Below are positions 7,698 through 16,675 of a stretch of DNA of 64,000 nt, piece after piece. Origin of the DNA: Peristeroidobacter soli (GTDB taxonomy: Bacteria; Pseudomonadota; Gammaproteobacteria; Steroidobacterales; Steroidobacteraceae); the NCBI RefSeq assembly GCF_004138485.1, contig NZ_RYEV01000006.1:620001-684000 (forward strand), in the 5' to 3' direction. The notes beneath the pieces were generated by a model, which was not told where the DNA came from, ran no database searches, and worked only from the letters and a program-made list of their open reading frames with translations. Positions within the stretch are counted from its first letter, which is position 1; each line of letters opens with the position of its first letter. The translations under genes were made by a program, and so were the position numbers.

Positions 7698-9182
7698 TCA
7701 CCAATCGACCGCGATGTATTTGGCTTCGGTGAATTCGCGAATGCCATGATGTGAGCCTTCGCGTCCCAGGCCGCTCTGTTTCATTCCGCCGAACGGCGCG
7801 GCCGCGTCCGACACCAAACCGCGATTGAGCGCGATCATGCCGCTTTCCAGGCGCTCGGCGACGCGCAGTCCGGTCTTGAGATCGCCGGTATAGAGATAAG
7901 CGACCAGGCCGTACTCGGTGTCGTTCGCCAATCGAATCGCCTCATCGACCGAATCGAACGGCATCAGCACGGCCACCGGACCGAAGATCTCCTGCTCGAG
8001 AATCTCGGAGCCTGGCGCGACGTCGCTCAACACGGTCGGTGGAAAGAAGAAACCGGGGCCAGACGGCGCAGTGCCACCCAAGAGCACGCGAGCGCCTCGT
8101 TTCACCGCGTCCGCGACCAGCGTCTCGATCTTGGAGACCGCAGCCTGATTGATGAGCGCGCCACAGCCGGTGTCTGGAGCGCAGCCCTCGCCGAGCTTTA
8201 CGGCAGCCATTTTCGCGACCAGTTGCCTGGTGAATTCTGCGTAGACGCCACGTTGAACGTAGAAACGATTGGCCGCGGTACAGGCTTCGCCGCCGTTGCG
8301 CATCTTGGCGACCATGGCGCCGGCGATTGCGTCCGCGACATTCGCATCGTCGAGCACCAGGAACGGCGCGTTGCCGCCAAGCTCCATCGAACAATTGACG
8401 ATGGTATCGGCGGCTTCGTGCAGCAGCAGGCGACCCACTTCGGTCGAGCCGGTGAAGGAGAGCTTCCGAACCCGGCCCTCGTGCAACATAGCTTTGACGA
8501 CCGCCGCCGGCTTTGCGGTGGTGATTACATTCACGACGCCGGGCGGGATGCCGGCTTCCAGCATGAGCTGCGCGACAGCGTAGGCGGTGAGCGGTGTTTC
8601 TTCGGCGGGCTTGAGAATGCACGTGCAGCCCGCCGCGAGCGCTGGAGCGATCTTGCGAGTGGCCATCGCCGCTGGAAAATTCCAGGGAGTGATCAGTAGC
8701 GAGACACCGATGGGCTGATACATCACGACGATGCGATTGGTGCCGCTCGGCGCGGTGCTGATTTCTCCTTCCAGTCGCACGGCCTCTTCGGCATACCAGC
8801 GGAAAAACTCGGCGGCGTAGAGCACTTCTCCCTTGGCGTCCGCCAACGCCTTGCCGTTTTCGAGCGAGATCAGCTGCGCCAGCCAGTCGCTGTTGGCCAC
8901 CATCCTGTCGAAGCACGAACGCAGCAGCTCGGCGCGTTTTCTCGGCGGGGTCGCGGCCCATGCCGATGCGGCCCGCGACGCGGCTTCGATGCATTCGATT
9001 CCATCTTTGACGGTGGCGTCCGCAACGCAGGCGAGCACTTCACCGGTCGAGGGATTGATGACTTCGATGCGCTCGTTCTCGGCCCCCGTACGCCAGCGAT
9101 CGCCAATCAACAGATCGGTGGGGATCGCTCGTCCCGGGGCGGCGGAGGAGGCCGGCAGCAGATAGTTGTTGGTGGCTTTCAT
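7698..9182 (-). CDS. NAD(P)-dependent aldehyde dehydrogenase, succinate-semialdehyde type
   Basis: 494 residues with all key features of the superfamily: Asn168 in P-W-N-F-P, Gly-rich F-T-G-S-T-E-V-G (243-250), general base Glu267 in M-E-L-G-G-N, and nucleophile Cys301 in G-E-A-C-T-A-A-N-R. The overall pattern is closest to GabD-like succinate-semialdehyde dehydrogenases, but substrate choice cannot be fixed by motif. Its start codon overlaps the stop of the Fe-alcohol dehydrogenase gene, so the two make an alcohol to aldehyde to acid relay. It probably lies in the GntR-controlled set through site 2. Confidence 0.88.
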   Translation of the reverse strand: MKATNNYLLPASSAAPGRAIPTDLLIGDRWRTGAENERIEVINPSTGEVLACVADATVKDGIECIEAASRAASAWAATPPRKRAELLRSCFDRMVANSDWLAQLISLENGKALADAKGEVLYAAEFFRWYAEEAVRLEGEISTAPSGTNRIVVMYQPIGVSLLITPWNFPAAMATRKIAPALAAGCTCILKPAEETPLTAYAVAQLMLEAGIPPGVVNVITTAKPAAVVKAMLHEGRVRKLSFTGSTEVGRLLLHEAADTIVNCSMELGGNAPFLVLDDANVADAIAGAMVAKMRNGGEACTAANRFYVQRGVYAEFTRQLVAKMAAVKLGEGCAPDTGCGALINQAAVSKIETLVADAVKRGARVLLGGTAPSGPGFFFPPTVLSDVAPGSEILEQEIFGPVAVLMPFDSVDEAIRLANDTEYGLVAYLYTGDLKTGLRVAERLESGMIALNRGLVSDAAAPFGGMKQSGLGREGSHHGIREFTEAKYIAVDW

Positions 9183-10408
9183 TGGTGACGCAACGCTGCT
9201 CGATCGCCGGAGTAGGCGGCGGCGGTGATGGCTTGCATGGCGGGCAGGTCCAGCGGGCGCGGATTGTTCTTGACCAGACGCTGAATCGCGATGGCGCTCT
9301 CGGCGGTCCACTGTTGTTTGTCGGCGGGCAGCCCGAGATCTTTCAAGGTGCGAGGAATGCCCACTGATGCGAACAGCCCGGCCACTGCTTCGATGAGAAT
9401 GCGCGACAGATCATCGTCGCTGCCGCTGGCGTCGCCGAGGCCCAGCATCCGCGCAATCTGAGCAAAGCTATCGATACAAGCCGGCCGATTGAACTCCATC
9501 ACATAGGGCAACAGCGACGCCACGCCATCGCCGTGTGCGGTATGCGTGGCATTTCCAACGGGATATTGAATGGCATGCGCGGCGGCAGTGCCCGCCGTTC
9601 CGAACGCACAGCCCGCGGCAAGCGCGCCCATCATCAGATGCTCTCGCGCCTGCAGATCCTTACCGTTGACGTAGGCTCTATGCAGGCTCTTCCAGATCGA
9701 AGAGATCGCCAGCAGAGCGAAATGATCCGAGAGTGCGTTCTTGCCCACGAACACGTGCTGCAAGGTCAGATCGTGGCTCGCGGGTCGCGCCAGAGCCGTG
9801 AAAGACTCGATGGCATGAGTGAGCGCGTCGCCGCCGGAACATGCAGTCAACGCGGGCGGACAAGTCAACGTCAGCTCGGGATCGCACACTGCAACTTGCG
9901 GAATGAGGTGGGGGCTGGCGATGCCGATCTTCGTGCCCCTTGCCGTGTCCGATATCACGGCAACAGGGGTCACCTCGGAGCCGGTGCCTGACGTCGTGGG
10001 GACTGCGATTAGAGGAGTGACTGGGCCAGGAACTTTATATTCGCCGTAGTACGTGGATGGTTCGCCACCGTGAGTTACGAGTACCGCCACGGCCTTGGCC
10101 ATATCCATGCAGCTGCCGCCGCCCATGCCGATGATCACTTCAGGCATGAAGGGCATCGCCGTGCGCAAACAATCCACGATGGATTCGGTGGGCAGATCGG
10201 GCAGAGTGCGGTCGTACGCGAGTGCCACCGCGCCGAGACGCTCGAGATCGGCGATGAGTGTCTCGATCTCCCGGTCGGCACCCAATCTCGGATCGGTGCA
10301 GATCAACACTCGTCGGCCAAATTGCCGGGCCACTGCCGGCAGCGCCTGCCGTTGGCCGGACCCGAACAGCACGGACCTGGGCAGCCGCATGGCGCCGAAT
10401 AGGCTCAT
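9179..10408 (-). CDS. Iron-containing alcohol dehydrogenase
   Basis: 409 residues starting at the ATG preceded by GAGAG; a longer frame begins inside the intergenic region. Group III dehydrogenase motifs are clear: G-G-G-S-C-M-D-M-A-K-A (about 88-98), T-T-S-G-T-G-S-E-V-T, and the metal-binding histidines in G-G-D-A-L-T-H-A-I-E and A-H-A-I-Q-Y-P-V-G plus a downstream T-A-H-G-D-G. These enzymes are NAD(P)-linked and use Fe2+ (sometimes Zn2+). It oxidises an alcohol, or reduces an aldehyde, ahead of the coupled aldehyde dehydrogenase. Transcribed divergently from the GntR gene. Confidence 0.88.
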   Translation of the reverse strand: MSLFGAMRLPRSVLFGSGQRQALPAVARQFGRRVLICTDPRLGADREIETLIADLERLGAVALAYDRTLPDLPTESIVDCLRTAMPFMPEVIIGMGGGSCMDMAKAVAVLVTHGGEPSTYYGEYKVPGPVTPLIAVPTTSGTGSEVTPVAVISDTARGTKIGIASPHLIPQVAVCDPELTLTCPPALTACSGGDALTHAIESFTALARPASHDLTLQHVFVGKNALSDHFALLAISSIWKSLHRAYVNGKDLQAREHLMMGALAAGCAFGTAGTAAAHAIQYPVGNATHTAHGDGVASLLPYVMEFNRPACIDSFAQIARMLGLGDASGSDDDLSRILIEAVAGLFASVGIPRTLKDLGLPADKQQWTAESAIAIQRLVKNNPRPLDLPAMQAITAAAYSGDRAALRHQ

Positions 10409-10457
10409 AAAGCTCTCGTTACGGGATGGCGACTGGCCGTCCACTGCGACTCATCCT

Positions 10458-10473
10458 ATATCATATATGATAG
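10458..10473. promoter_or_regulatory. Putative GntR operator, site 2
   Basis: ATATCATATATGATAG, containing the exact palindrome TATCATATATGATA. It sits between the divergent Fe-alcohol dehydrogenase and GntR genes, where it could control both and give autoregulation. It matches sites 1 and 3 at 14 or more of 16 positions. Confidence 0.72.
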
Positions 10474-10497
10474 AATTACCAAGCACGGTAACCGACA

Positions 10498-11244
10498 ATG
10501 CCGTTCATACCGGTGGCCAATGACCGATTGCCGATCCCCATGAGCAGCCATTCCAAGAATTCACCCCCGGCGGCGCCAGAGAACTCACGTCAGATCAAGC
10601 GCGCGTCCGGGTTCGTCGAGGATGCGTACAGCCGTATTCGCGAAGACATCATGTCGCTGAAGATTCCACCCAACACGCGCATCTCGGTGGACAGCATGGC
10701 GCGCGAGTTCGGCATCTCGCAGACGCCGATTCGCGAGGCGCTCAGCATGCTCGAGGCCAATGGTCTGGTGACCAAGCAGCGCTTCATCGGCTACTGCACG
10801 GCGCCGACGTTGAATCGCAAGCAGTTCGAGGAATTGTTCGAAATCCGCTTGCTGATGGAGCCTTACGCGGCCCGCTGCGCGGCCGAGCGAATGAGCGATA
10901 AAGCCTTGATCGACCTATGCGGACTGGCGCTCGAGATGAATCCGGATCAAGCGACGCAGTCGCGTACTCTCTACGACCAGTTCGCCGATCAGGACGCCGA
11001 ATTTCACGACCAGATCGCCCGTGGCAGCAACAACGATCTGATCGCGGAATCGCTCAGCCGGCTGCACATTCATTTACACATCTTCCGGCTGCGCTTCCAC
11101 CGCGAGGTGACCAATGAAGCGGTGACCGAACACACGCTGATAACCAAGGCTCTACAACAGCGCGATCCCGACCAGGCCGAAGCGGCCATGCGCGCGCATC
11201 TCCAGAAGTCCTATCAGCGCCTCGTGAAGTTCACTCGCGAATAG
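10498..11244 (+). CDS. GntR family regulator, FCD (FadR-like) type
   Basis: 248 residues from the first ATG; a second ATG at 10540 would give 234 residues and neither has a strong ribosome site, so the start is uncertain. A winged helix occupies about 40-100 (V-D-S-M-A-R-E-F-G-I-S-Q-T-P-I-R-E-A-L-S). The FCD all-helical effector domain follows, with its conserved early segment F-E-E-L-F-E-I-R-L-L-M-E-P and later His residues that usually bind a metal and a carboxylate ligand. FCD regulators usually repress catabolic genes and release DNA when an acid intermediate binds. Three matching inverted repeats in neighbouring promoters make it the likely local regulator. Confidence 0.9.
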   Translation: MPFIPVANDRLPIPMSSHSKNSPPAAPENSRQIKRASGFVEDAYSRIREDIMSLKIPPNTRISVDSMAREFGISQTPIREALSMLEANGLVTKQRFIGYCTAPTLNRKQFEELFEIRLLMEPYAARCAAERMSDKALIDLCGLALEMNPDQATQSRTLYDQFADQDAEFHDQIARGSNNDLIAESLSRLHIHLHIFRLRFHREVTNEAVTEHTLITKALQQRDPDQAEAAMRAHLQKSYQRLVKFTRE

Positions 11245-11340
11245 CCCGCTCGCGCCTTTTTCTTGCGCCTCGGCAGCGGTGGCCTTAGATTTGATAGCGA
11301 TACCATTTGACTTTTGGCCCGGTCGGCCGCGATGATACCG

Positions 11341-11356
11341 ATATCATATAGGATAT
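11341..11356. promoter_or_regulatory. Putative GntR operator, site 3
   Basis: ATATCATATAGGATAT with exact ATATC/GATAT arms, 51 bases before the amidohydrolase start. It is identical to site 1 at 15 of 16 positions. Confidence 0.7.
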
Positions 11357-11407
11357 GAGCCATCTAAGGCGCCAGCCAATAAGGCGCCGGATACCGAAGG
11401 GGGATGA

Positions 11408-12799
11408 GTGCCGCTGTCCGTCCGTGTGGTCGCCGCTGTTCTCGGTTTAGGGGTCGTGTGCGCAGCTCAGGCGGCGCCGACCGTGCTGACGAACTTCACG
11501 CTGATCGATGGCACCGGCCGCGCTCCCGTTGCTGCTTCCGCCTTGGTCTTCGACGACGGTCGCGTCTCCTGGGTGGGATCCCGTGCGAGTTTGAAACTTC
11601 CCAGCGGCGCGACAGTGGTCGATTTGAGCGGCAAGTTCGTGCTTCCCGGCCTCATCGACAATCACGTGCACGTCGGTCTGGTTCACGACCTCACGCAAGA
11701 CGTGAATTTCTACTCGCGCGAGCTGGTGGAACAACAGCTGCGCATCTATGCAGCCTACGGTGTGACGGCGGTGCAGGTACTCGGCACCGACACCGATGTG
11801 ATATTCGGTATCCGCGCGGATCAGCGTCAGGCGCAGACGAACATGGCGCGCGTGTACACGTCCGGCCAGGGACTGGTGTTCAAAGGTTCCTATGGCGGCG
11901 TCGCCGGACTGAACAAACCGGTGGCCAACGCGGCGGAAGCGCGCCAGGCCGTCGATGAGCAGGTAGCCAAGGGCGTCGACTTCATCAAGCTGTGGGTCGA
12001 TGACGAATTCGGCGACTTGCCCTCGCGCATGCCGCCCGATATCAGCCAGGCCATCATCGATCAGGCGCACCGGCATCGGCTGCGCGCCATTGCTCACATC
12101 TTTTATCTCGAGAACGCGAAGACCCTCGCTTCGCAAGGCGTCGACGGTTTCGCGCACAGCGTGCGCGATCTGCCCGTCGATCGAGCGCTGCTGGATGAGA
12201 TGAAGCGACACCACACCGTCCAGATGGCGGCGACGCTCAGCCGCGAAGCCTCGTTCACTTACACACAATTGCCATTCCTCGACGATCCCTTCTTCAACCG
12301 GTCGATCACGCCGGCCGCACTGACGACGCTGAAGAGCCCGGAGCGTCAGCGGAAGCTGGCGGCGGGCAAGCACTTCAGCCAGTACCCCGGCGTGCTCGAG
12401 CTGGCGTTGAAGAATACCCAGCGTGAGATCGAAGCGGGCGTGCCTTATGGCGTCGGTAGCGACAGCGGACCCTCGGGGCGTTTCTCGGGTCATTTTCTTC
12501 ATTGGGAGCTGCAGTTGATGGTGCAGGCGGGCTTGTCGCCGCTGCAGGCATTGACCGCCGCCACGGCGACCAATGCGAAACTCATCGGCGCCAGAGATCT
12601 GGGCACGATCGAGCCAGGCAAGAGCGCCGATCTGCTGGTGCTCGATGCGGATCCTCTCGCCGACATTCGTAACACTCGAACGATTCATGCGGTGTATGTA
12701 GCAGGCAAGCCGGCAGCCACGATCTGGTCGATCTGTGCGGGCCGAGCCGCAACGGAGTGCAAGAGCACAGCAGGTGGCGGCAGCCATGGCGAGCGGTGA
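11408..12799 (+). CDS. Secreted amidohydrolase family protein
   Basis: 463 residues from a GTG preceded by AAGGGGGA. Residues 1-22 are a signal peptide ending A-Q-A. The amidohydrolase core begins with V-L-P-G-L-I-D-N-H-V-H-V, where the HxH pair binds the first metal. Later come A-I-A-H-I-F-Y and F-A-H-S-V-R-D histidines, a G-V-G-S-D-S-G Asp near 358, and the closing T-I-E-P-G-K-S-A-D-L-L-V-L typical of the imidazolonepropionase/prolidase-like branch. Likely hydrolyses an amide, lactone or cyclic substrate in the periplasm. It shares a transcript with the downstream MFS carrier and lies under operator site 3. Confidence 0.85.
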   Translation: MPLSVRVVAAVLGLGVVCAAQAAPTVLTNFTLIDGTGRAPVAASALVFDDGRVSWVGSRASLKLPSGATVVDLSGKFVLPGLIDNHVHVGLVHDLTQDVNFYSRELVEQQLRIYAAYGVTAVQVLGTDTDVIFGIRADQRQAQTNMARVYTSGQGLVFKGSYGGVAGLNKPVANAAEARQAVDEQVAKGVDFIKLWVDDEFGDLPSRMPPDISQAIIDQAHRHRLRAIAHIFYLENAKTLASQGVDGFAHSVRDLPVDRALLDEMKRHHTVQMAATLSREASFTYTQLPFLDDPFFNRSITPAALTTLKSPERQRKLAAGKHFSQYPGVLELALKNTQREIEAGVPYGVGSDSGPSGRFSGHFLHWELQLMVQAGLSPLQALTAATATNAKLIGARDLGTIEPGKSADLLVLDADPLADIRNTRTIHAVYVAGKPAATIWSICAGRAATECKSTAGGGSHGER

Positions 12800-14114
12800 T
12801 GCGGCCATCGTAGCGCCGGCTGCTGCGTCGGTGGATCACACTGCGACCATCGCGCCCACGCGCGTGCGTCACACGGTGCTGTGGCTCACCGTCGCCGCAT
12901 ACATGATCACTTACATCGACCGGGTAGTGATTTCGGCCGCGGTCCCTTCCATCCAGCAGGAGTTCGGCTTCTCCATCGTCACGATGGGTTGGATTCTCGG
13001 CGCCTACCAACTGTCGTATGCGTTGTTTCAAATTCCTGGCGGGTGGCTGGGAGATCGCTTCGGTCCCCGGCGTGCGCTGCCTGCGATCGTCGCATGGTGG
13101 TCGGCATTCACCGCCGCGACTGCGCTCACCTGGTCGGCGACGTCGATGATCGTCTGTCGATTCCTGTTTGGCATGGGCGAGGCGGGCGCATTTCCGATCG
13201 CGACCCGATCGCTGTCGCGCTGGATGCTGCCCTCGGAGCGAGGTTTCGCCCAAGGCATCACGCACGCGGGTTCCCGACTGGGCGGCGCGCTCACGCCGAT
13301 CGTCGTCGTCTTCATCATCGCTCACTACGGCTGGCGCGCGCCTTTTTATATCTTCGCGGTGCTGGGGTTGTTGTGGGCGGCGATCTGGTATTGGTTCTAC
13401 CGCGATTCTCCCAACGAACACCGCATGGTCAACGCCGCCGAGCGGGAGCTGATCGCCAGCGCGTTGGGCCACACCGCCAATCGATCGAAGATCGTGCCCT
13501 GGCGACCCATCCTGCGCAGCCCGCAGATGTGGCTGCTGTCAGCGATGTATTTCTGTTACGGCTACGACATCGGCATCTTTCTCACCTGGTTCCCGAAATA
13601 TCTGCATGCCGAGCGTCAGTTCGAGCTTCAGCAGATGGGTATCTACGCGAGCCTGCCGCTGCTCGCCGGTGTGGCTGGCGATGTCTGCGGTGGCTGGTTC
13701 TCCGACCTCGCGTTGAAGCGCACGGGCAATCTGAAATTCGCGCGGCGTGTCGTTGCGATTCCGGGGTTCCTGATCGCTGCCGTGACCATTCCGCTGGCCT
13801 GTCTCGCGAACGACCCGCTCGTCAGCGTCGGCTATTTCGCGCTCGCCGTGTTCGGCATCGAACTGACCGTCGGTGTTTCCTGGGCGGTGACGCTGGACAT
13901 CGGCGGGGTGTATGCGGGCTCGGTATCCGCGGTGATGAACACTTTCGGCAATCTGGGCGCCGCCATCGCGGCGGCGATGACTGGTTATATCGTGACCGCC
14001 AGCGGTTGGACGGCTGCGTTCTTCGTGCTGGCGGGCTACTCGTTGGTGGCGGCGATACTGTTCACGCGCATCGATGCATCGAAGCGTGTTTATGAGGACA
14101 CCGCACTGTCATAG
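12786..14114 (+). CDS. MFS transporter, anion:cation symporter-like
   Basis: 442 residues and about 12 membrane helices; it overlaps the amidohydrolase end by 14 bases. An upstream ATG at 12735 is possible but adds a non-membrane tail inside the previous gene. The first loop motif G-W-L-G-D-R-F-G-P-R-R and T-Y-I-D-R-V-V-I-S in helix 1 are typical of the ACS family, which imports organic acids such as hexuronates, phthalate or glucarate. It probably brings the substrate or a periplasmic product into the cell for the CoA-dependent enzymes of this island. Confidence 0.86.
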   Translation: MASGDAAIVAPAAASVDHTATIAPTRVRHTVLWLTVAAYMITYIDRVVISAAVPSIQQEFGFSIVTMGWILGAYQLSYALFQIPGGWLGDRFGPRRALPAIVAWWSAFTAATALTWSATSMIVCRFLFGMGEAGAFPIATRSLSRWMLPSERGFAQGITHAGSRLGGALTPIVVVFIIAHYGWRAPFYIFAVLGLLWAAIWYWFYRDSPNEHRMVNAAERELIASALGHTANRSKIVPWRPILRSPQMWLLSAMYFCYGYDIGIFLTWFPKYLHAERQFELQQMGIYASLPLLAGVAGDVCGGWFSDLALKRTGNLKFARRVVAIPGFLIAAVTIPLACLANDPLVSVGYFALAVFGIELTVGVSWAVTLDIGGVYAGSVSAVMNTFGNLGAAIAAAMTGYIVTASGWTAAFFVLAGYSLVAAILFTRIDASKRVYEDTALS

Positions 14115-14141
14115 CGCGAACCTGCGTCGACCGGGGGAAGG

Positions 14142-14891
14142 ATGTCTGAAGAAAACAATGTCGAGCCGAAGAAAGTGAATCGGCGCGCATGGCTGAAGCT
14201 CATCGGCGCCGGTGCTGCATCGGGTGTATTGCCGGCCGGCGACGCGGCTGCCGAGAACGCCATGGCCGGCATGCATCATCCCGTAGCCAAAACAACGGGC
14301 CCCGACGAGGAACCGGTCGCGGCCTACGAATTCCTGAATGGCGATGAAGCCGCGTTCATCGAAGCGGCGATCGATACGCTCATTCCGGCGGACGAGCTGG
14401 GCCCCGGGGCTTTGCAGCTGGGCGTGGCCGTGTTCATCGATCGGCAATTGAACTCCGGATTCGGCCGCGGCGATCGCATGTATCTGCAGGGGCCGTTCAT
14501 CGAAGGCACGCCGGAGCAGGGCTATCAGTTGCGCATGACACCGAGCGAGCTGATTCGCAACGGCATCATGGACGTCAACGCGCACGTGCGCGACCAATAC
14601 AAGCGCACATTCGATGCGCTCTCCGAAGAGGATCGAATCGTCGTCCTGACGCAACTCGAGAAGCACGAGATTCAGTTGCCCACGGTGCCCACCGTGATCT
14701 TCTTCAGTCTGCTGTACGACCTCACCATGCAGGGCTACTTCGCCGATCCCCTCCATGGCGGCAACAAGGGCAAGGCGTCGTGGAAGATGCTCGGCTTTCC
14801 CGGGATCGGCGGCATGTATGCGGACAAGATCGAGGCCTGGCGCAACAAGAAATACATGACCGGGCCCATGAGCATTCAGGACCTGCTGTGA
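14142..14891 (+). CDS. Gluconate 2-dehydrogenase subunit 3 family protein, Tat-exported
   Basis: 249 residues with a twin-arginine signal (R14-R15-A-W-L-K-L, then a hydrophobic A/G-rich stretch to about residue 37). The body follows the small-subunit pattern: F-I-E-A-A-I-D-T-L-I-P-A-D-E-L-G-P-G-A, and G-D-R-M-Y-L-Q-G-P-F further on. In known complexes this subunit binds and co-exports the flavin subunit, which has no signal of its own. That is exactly the situation with the GMC oxidoreductase coupled downstream. RBS GGGGGAAGG is just upstream. Confidence 0.9.
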   Translation: MSEENNVEPKKVNRRAWLKLIGAGAASGVLPAGDAAAENAMAGMHHPVAKTTGPDEEPVAAYEFLNGDEAAFIEAAIDTLIPADELGPGALQLGVAVFIDRQLNSGFGRGDRMYLQGPFIEGTPEQGYQLRMTPSELIRNGIMDVNAHVRDQYKRTFDALSEEDRIVVLTQLEKHEIQLPTVPTVIFFSLLYDLTMQGYFADPLHGGNKGKASWKMLGFPGIGGMYADKIEAWRNKKYMTGPMSIQDLL

Positions 14892-16663
14892 CGATGGTCA
14901 CCAAGCTGAAACCTGTCGATATCGCCATCGTCGGTCTGGGCTGGGCCGGCGGCATCCTTGCCAAGGAACTCGCGTCGACCGGCTTGAAGATAGTCGCCTT
15001 CGAGCGTGGCGGGCCGCGTGCGACCAATCCCGATTTTCTGGCTCCGCAGGTTCATGACGAGCTGCGCTATTCGCGTCGCCACGAGCTGATCCAGAATCTG
15101 CGCAAGGAAACATTGACCTTCCGCAACGACCCTTCGCAGCGAGGCTTGCCGATGCGCCAGCTCGGTTCGTTTCTGCCCGGCGAAGGTGTCGGCGGCGCGG
15201 GCACGCACTGGTCCGGACTGCATTGGCGCTGGACGGAGTGGGAGCACAAGATGTACTCGGGCACCGTCGCGAAGCACGGCAAGAGCGTCGTGCCGGCCGA
15301 CATGAACCTGCAAGACTGGCCGGTCGATTATCACGAGCTCGAGCCGTACTACGACAAGTTCGAAAAAGTCTGTGGCACCTCCGGCAAAGCCGGCAACTTG
15401 CAAGGCAAGAGGATCGACGGCGGCAATATTTTCGAAGCGCCGCGTGCCAACGAATTTCCGAATCCACCGCTGATTCAGTCGCATAACATGGTCTTGTTCG
15501 AGAAGGCCGCGCGCAATCTGGGCTATCACCCGTTCCCGGTGCCGGCCTCCAACGCGTCGCGCGCCTATGTGAACCCGGATGGAGTGGCGCTGGGCCAATG
15601 TCACTATTGCGGCTTCTGCACGGCCTTCGGCTGCGAAGCAAATGCCAAGGCGAGCCCGCATTTCACCGTCATTCCGCTCGCTTACAAGAACCCGAACTTC
15701 GAAGCGCGAACCAATTCCTATGTGATGAAGGTGAATCTCGATTCACGGCGCAAGCGCGCGGTGAGCGTCACCTACCTCGACGCTGGCGGGCGTGAGTTCG
15801 AGCAACCCGCGGACCTCGTGATCCTGGCGGCGTACGTCTTCGGCAACGTGCATCTGATGTTGCATTCGAGGATCGGCAAGCCTTACGACTTCCAGCGCAA
15901 CAGCGGCGTGGTGGGGCGCAACTATGCCTATCAGTCGATGGGCGGGGTGGCGGCTTTGTTCTCCAAGGACACCTACTTCAATCCCTTCATGGGCTCGGGC
16001 GCGCTGGGGACCTGGATCGACGACTTCAACAGCGACAACCCCGACTTCGCCAAGCTGGGCTTCATCGGTGGCGGTGGTATCAGCAGCGGCAGCAACGGTG
16101 GCGCACCGATTCAGCGTCATCCCACGCCGCCCGGGTCGCCGCGCTGGGGCAAGGGATGGAAGAAGGCGATCGTCGAGACGTATCACCGCATGACCACGGT
16201 GGGCAACCAAGGCTCGGTGATGAGTTATCGCCAGAATTATCTGGATCTCGATCCGACCTACACCGACTCTTTCGGCCGCCCGATGCTGCGGCTCACGTTC
16301 GATTGGCAGGAGAACGAATTCCGGCAAATGGAGTTCGCGCGCGGTATCTGCGCAACCATCGCCAAGGAGATGGGCGCGGAACAGGTGTTGAGTCGACGAG
16401 AGCGCGGACGATATTCCATCGTTCCGTATCAGACGACGCACAACACAGGCGGCACTGTGTTCGGCGACGACCCTCGCACCAGCGCCTTGAACAAACATCT
16501 GCAGAGTTGGGATGTTTCCAATGTGTTCGTGGTGGGGTCGAGTGCGTTTCCCCAGAACGCGGGGCGCAATCCGACCGGGCCGGTGGGGGCTCTGGCGTAC
16601 CGGCTCGCCGATACCCTCAAGGATCGGTATTTGAAACGGCCGGAACGCCTGGTGACTGTCTGA
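14888..16663 (+). CDS. GMC-family flavoprotein dehydrogenase (large subunit)
   Basis: 591 residues if the GTG in the GTGA overlap is used; ATG at 14894 would remove two residues. An FAD-binding Rossmann motif G-L-G-W-A-G-G is at 16-22, and the C-terminal GMC block with H-N-T-G-G-T and N-P-T-G-P-V-G-A-L-A is present. A cysteine-containing C-H-Y-C-G-F-C motif near residue 240 is typical of the gluconate/sorbosone dehydrogenase-like branch. No signal peptide, so export likely depends on the Tat-signalled small subunit. With the cytochrome c gene 13 bases downstream it forms a three-part periplasmic dehydrogenase for a sugar, polyol or similar alcohol. Confidence 0.88.
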   Translation: MTMVTKLKPVDIAIVGLGWAGGILAKELASTGLKIVAFERGGPRATNPDFLAPQVHDELRYSRRHELIQNLRKETLTFRNDPSQRGLPMRQLGSFLPGEGVGGAGTHWSGLHWRWTEWEHKMYSGTVAKHGKSVVPADMNLQDWPVDYHELEPYYDKFEKVCGTSGKAGNLQGKRIDGGNIFEAPRANEFPNPPLIQSHNMVLFEKAARNLGYHPFPVPASNASRAYVNPDGVALGQCHYCGFCTAFGCEANAKASPHFTVIPLAYKNPNFEARTNSYVMKVNLDSRRKRAVSVTYLDAGGREFEQPADLVILAAYVFGNVHLMLHSRIGKPYDFQRNSGVVGRNYAYQSMGGVAALFSKDTYFNPFMGSGALGTWIDDFNSDNPDFAKLGFIGGGGISSGSNGGAPIQRHPTPPGSPRWGKGWKKAIVETYHRMTTVGNQGSVMSYRQNYLDLDPTYTDSFGRPMLRLTFDWQENEFRQMEFARGICATIAKEMGAEQVLSRRERGRYSIVPYQTTHNTGGTVFGDDPRTSALNKHLQSWDVSNVFVVGSSAFPQNAGRNPTGPVGALAYRLADTLKDRYLKRPERLVTV

Positions 16664-16675
16664 CGGAGGTTCGAA

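Noticed and set aside
11447-12808. 453-residue open frame on the minus strand
   Set aside because: Antisense shadow of the amidohydrolase gene. Arg/His-rich composition with no domain logic, whereas the plus-strand frame has a signal peptide and all metal motifs.
12881-14095. 404-residue plus-strand frame
   Set aside because: Out-of-frame shadow of the MFS gene. Arg/His-rich and without membrane helices.
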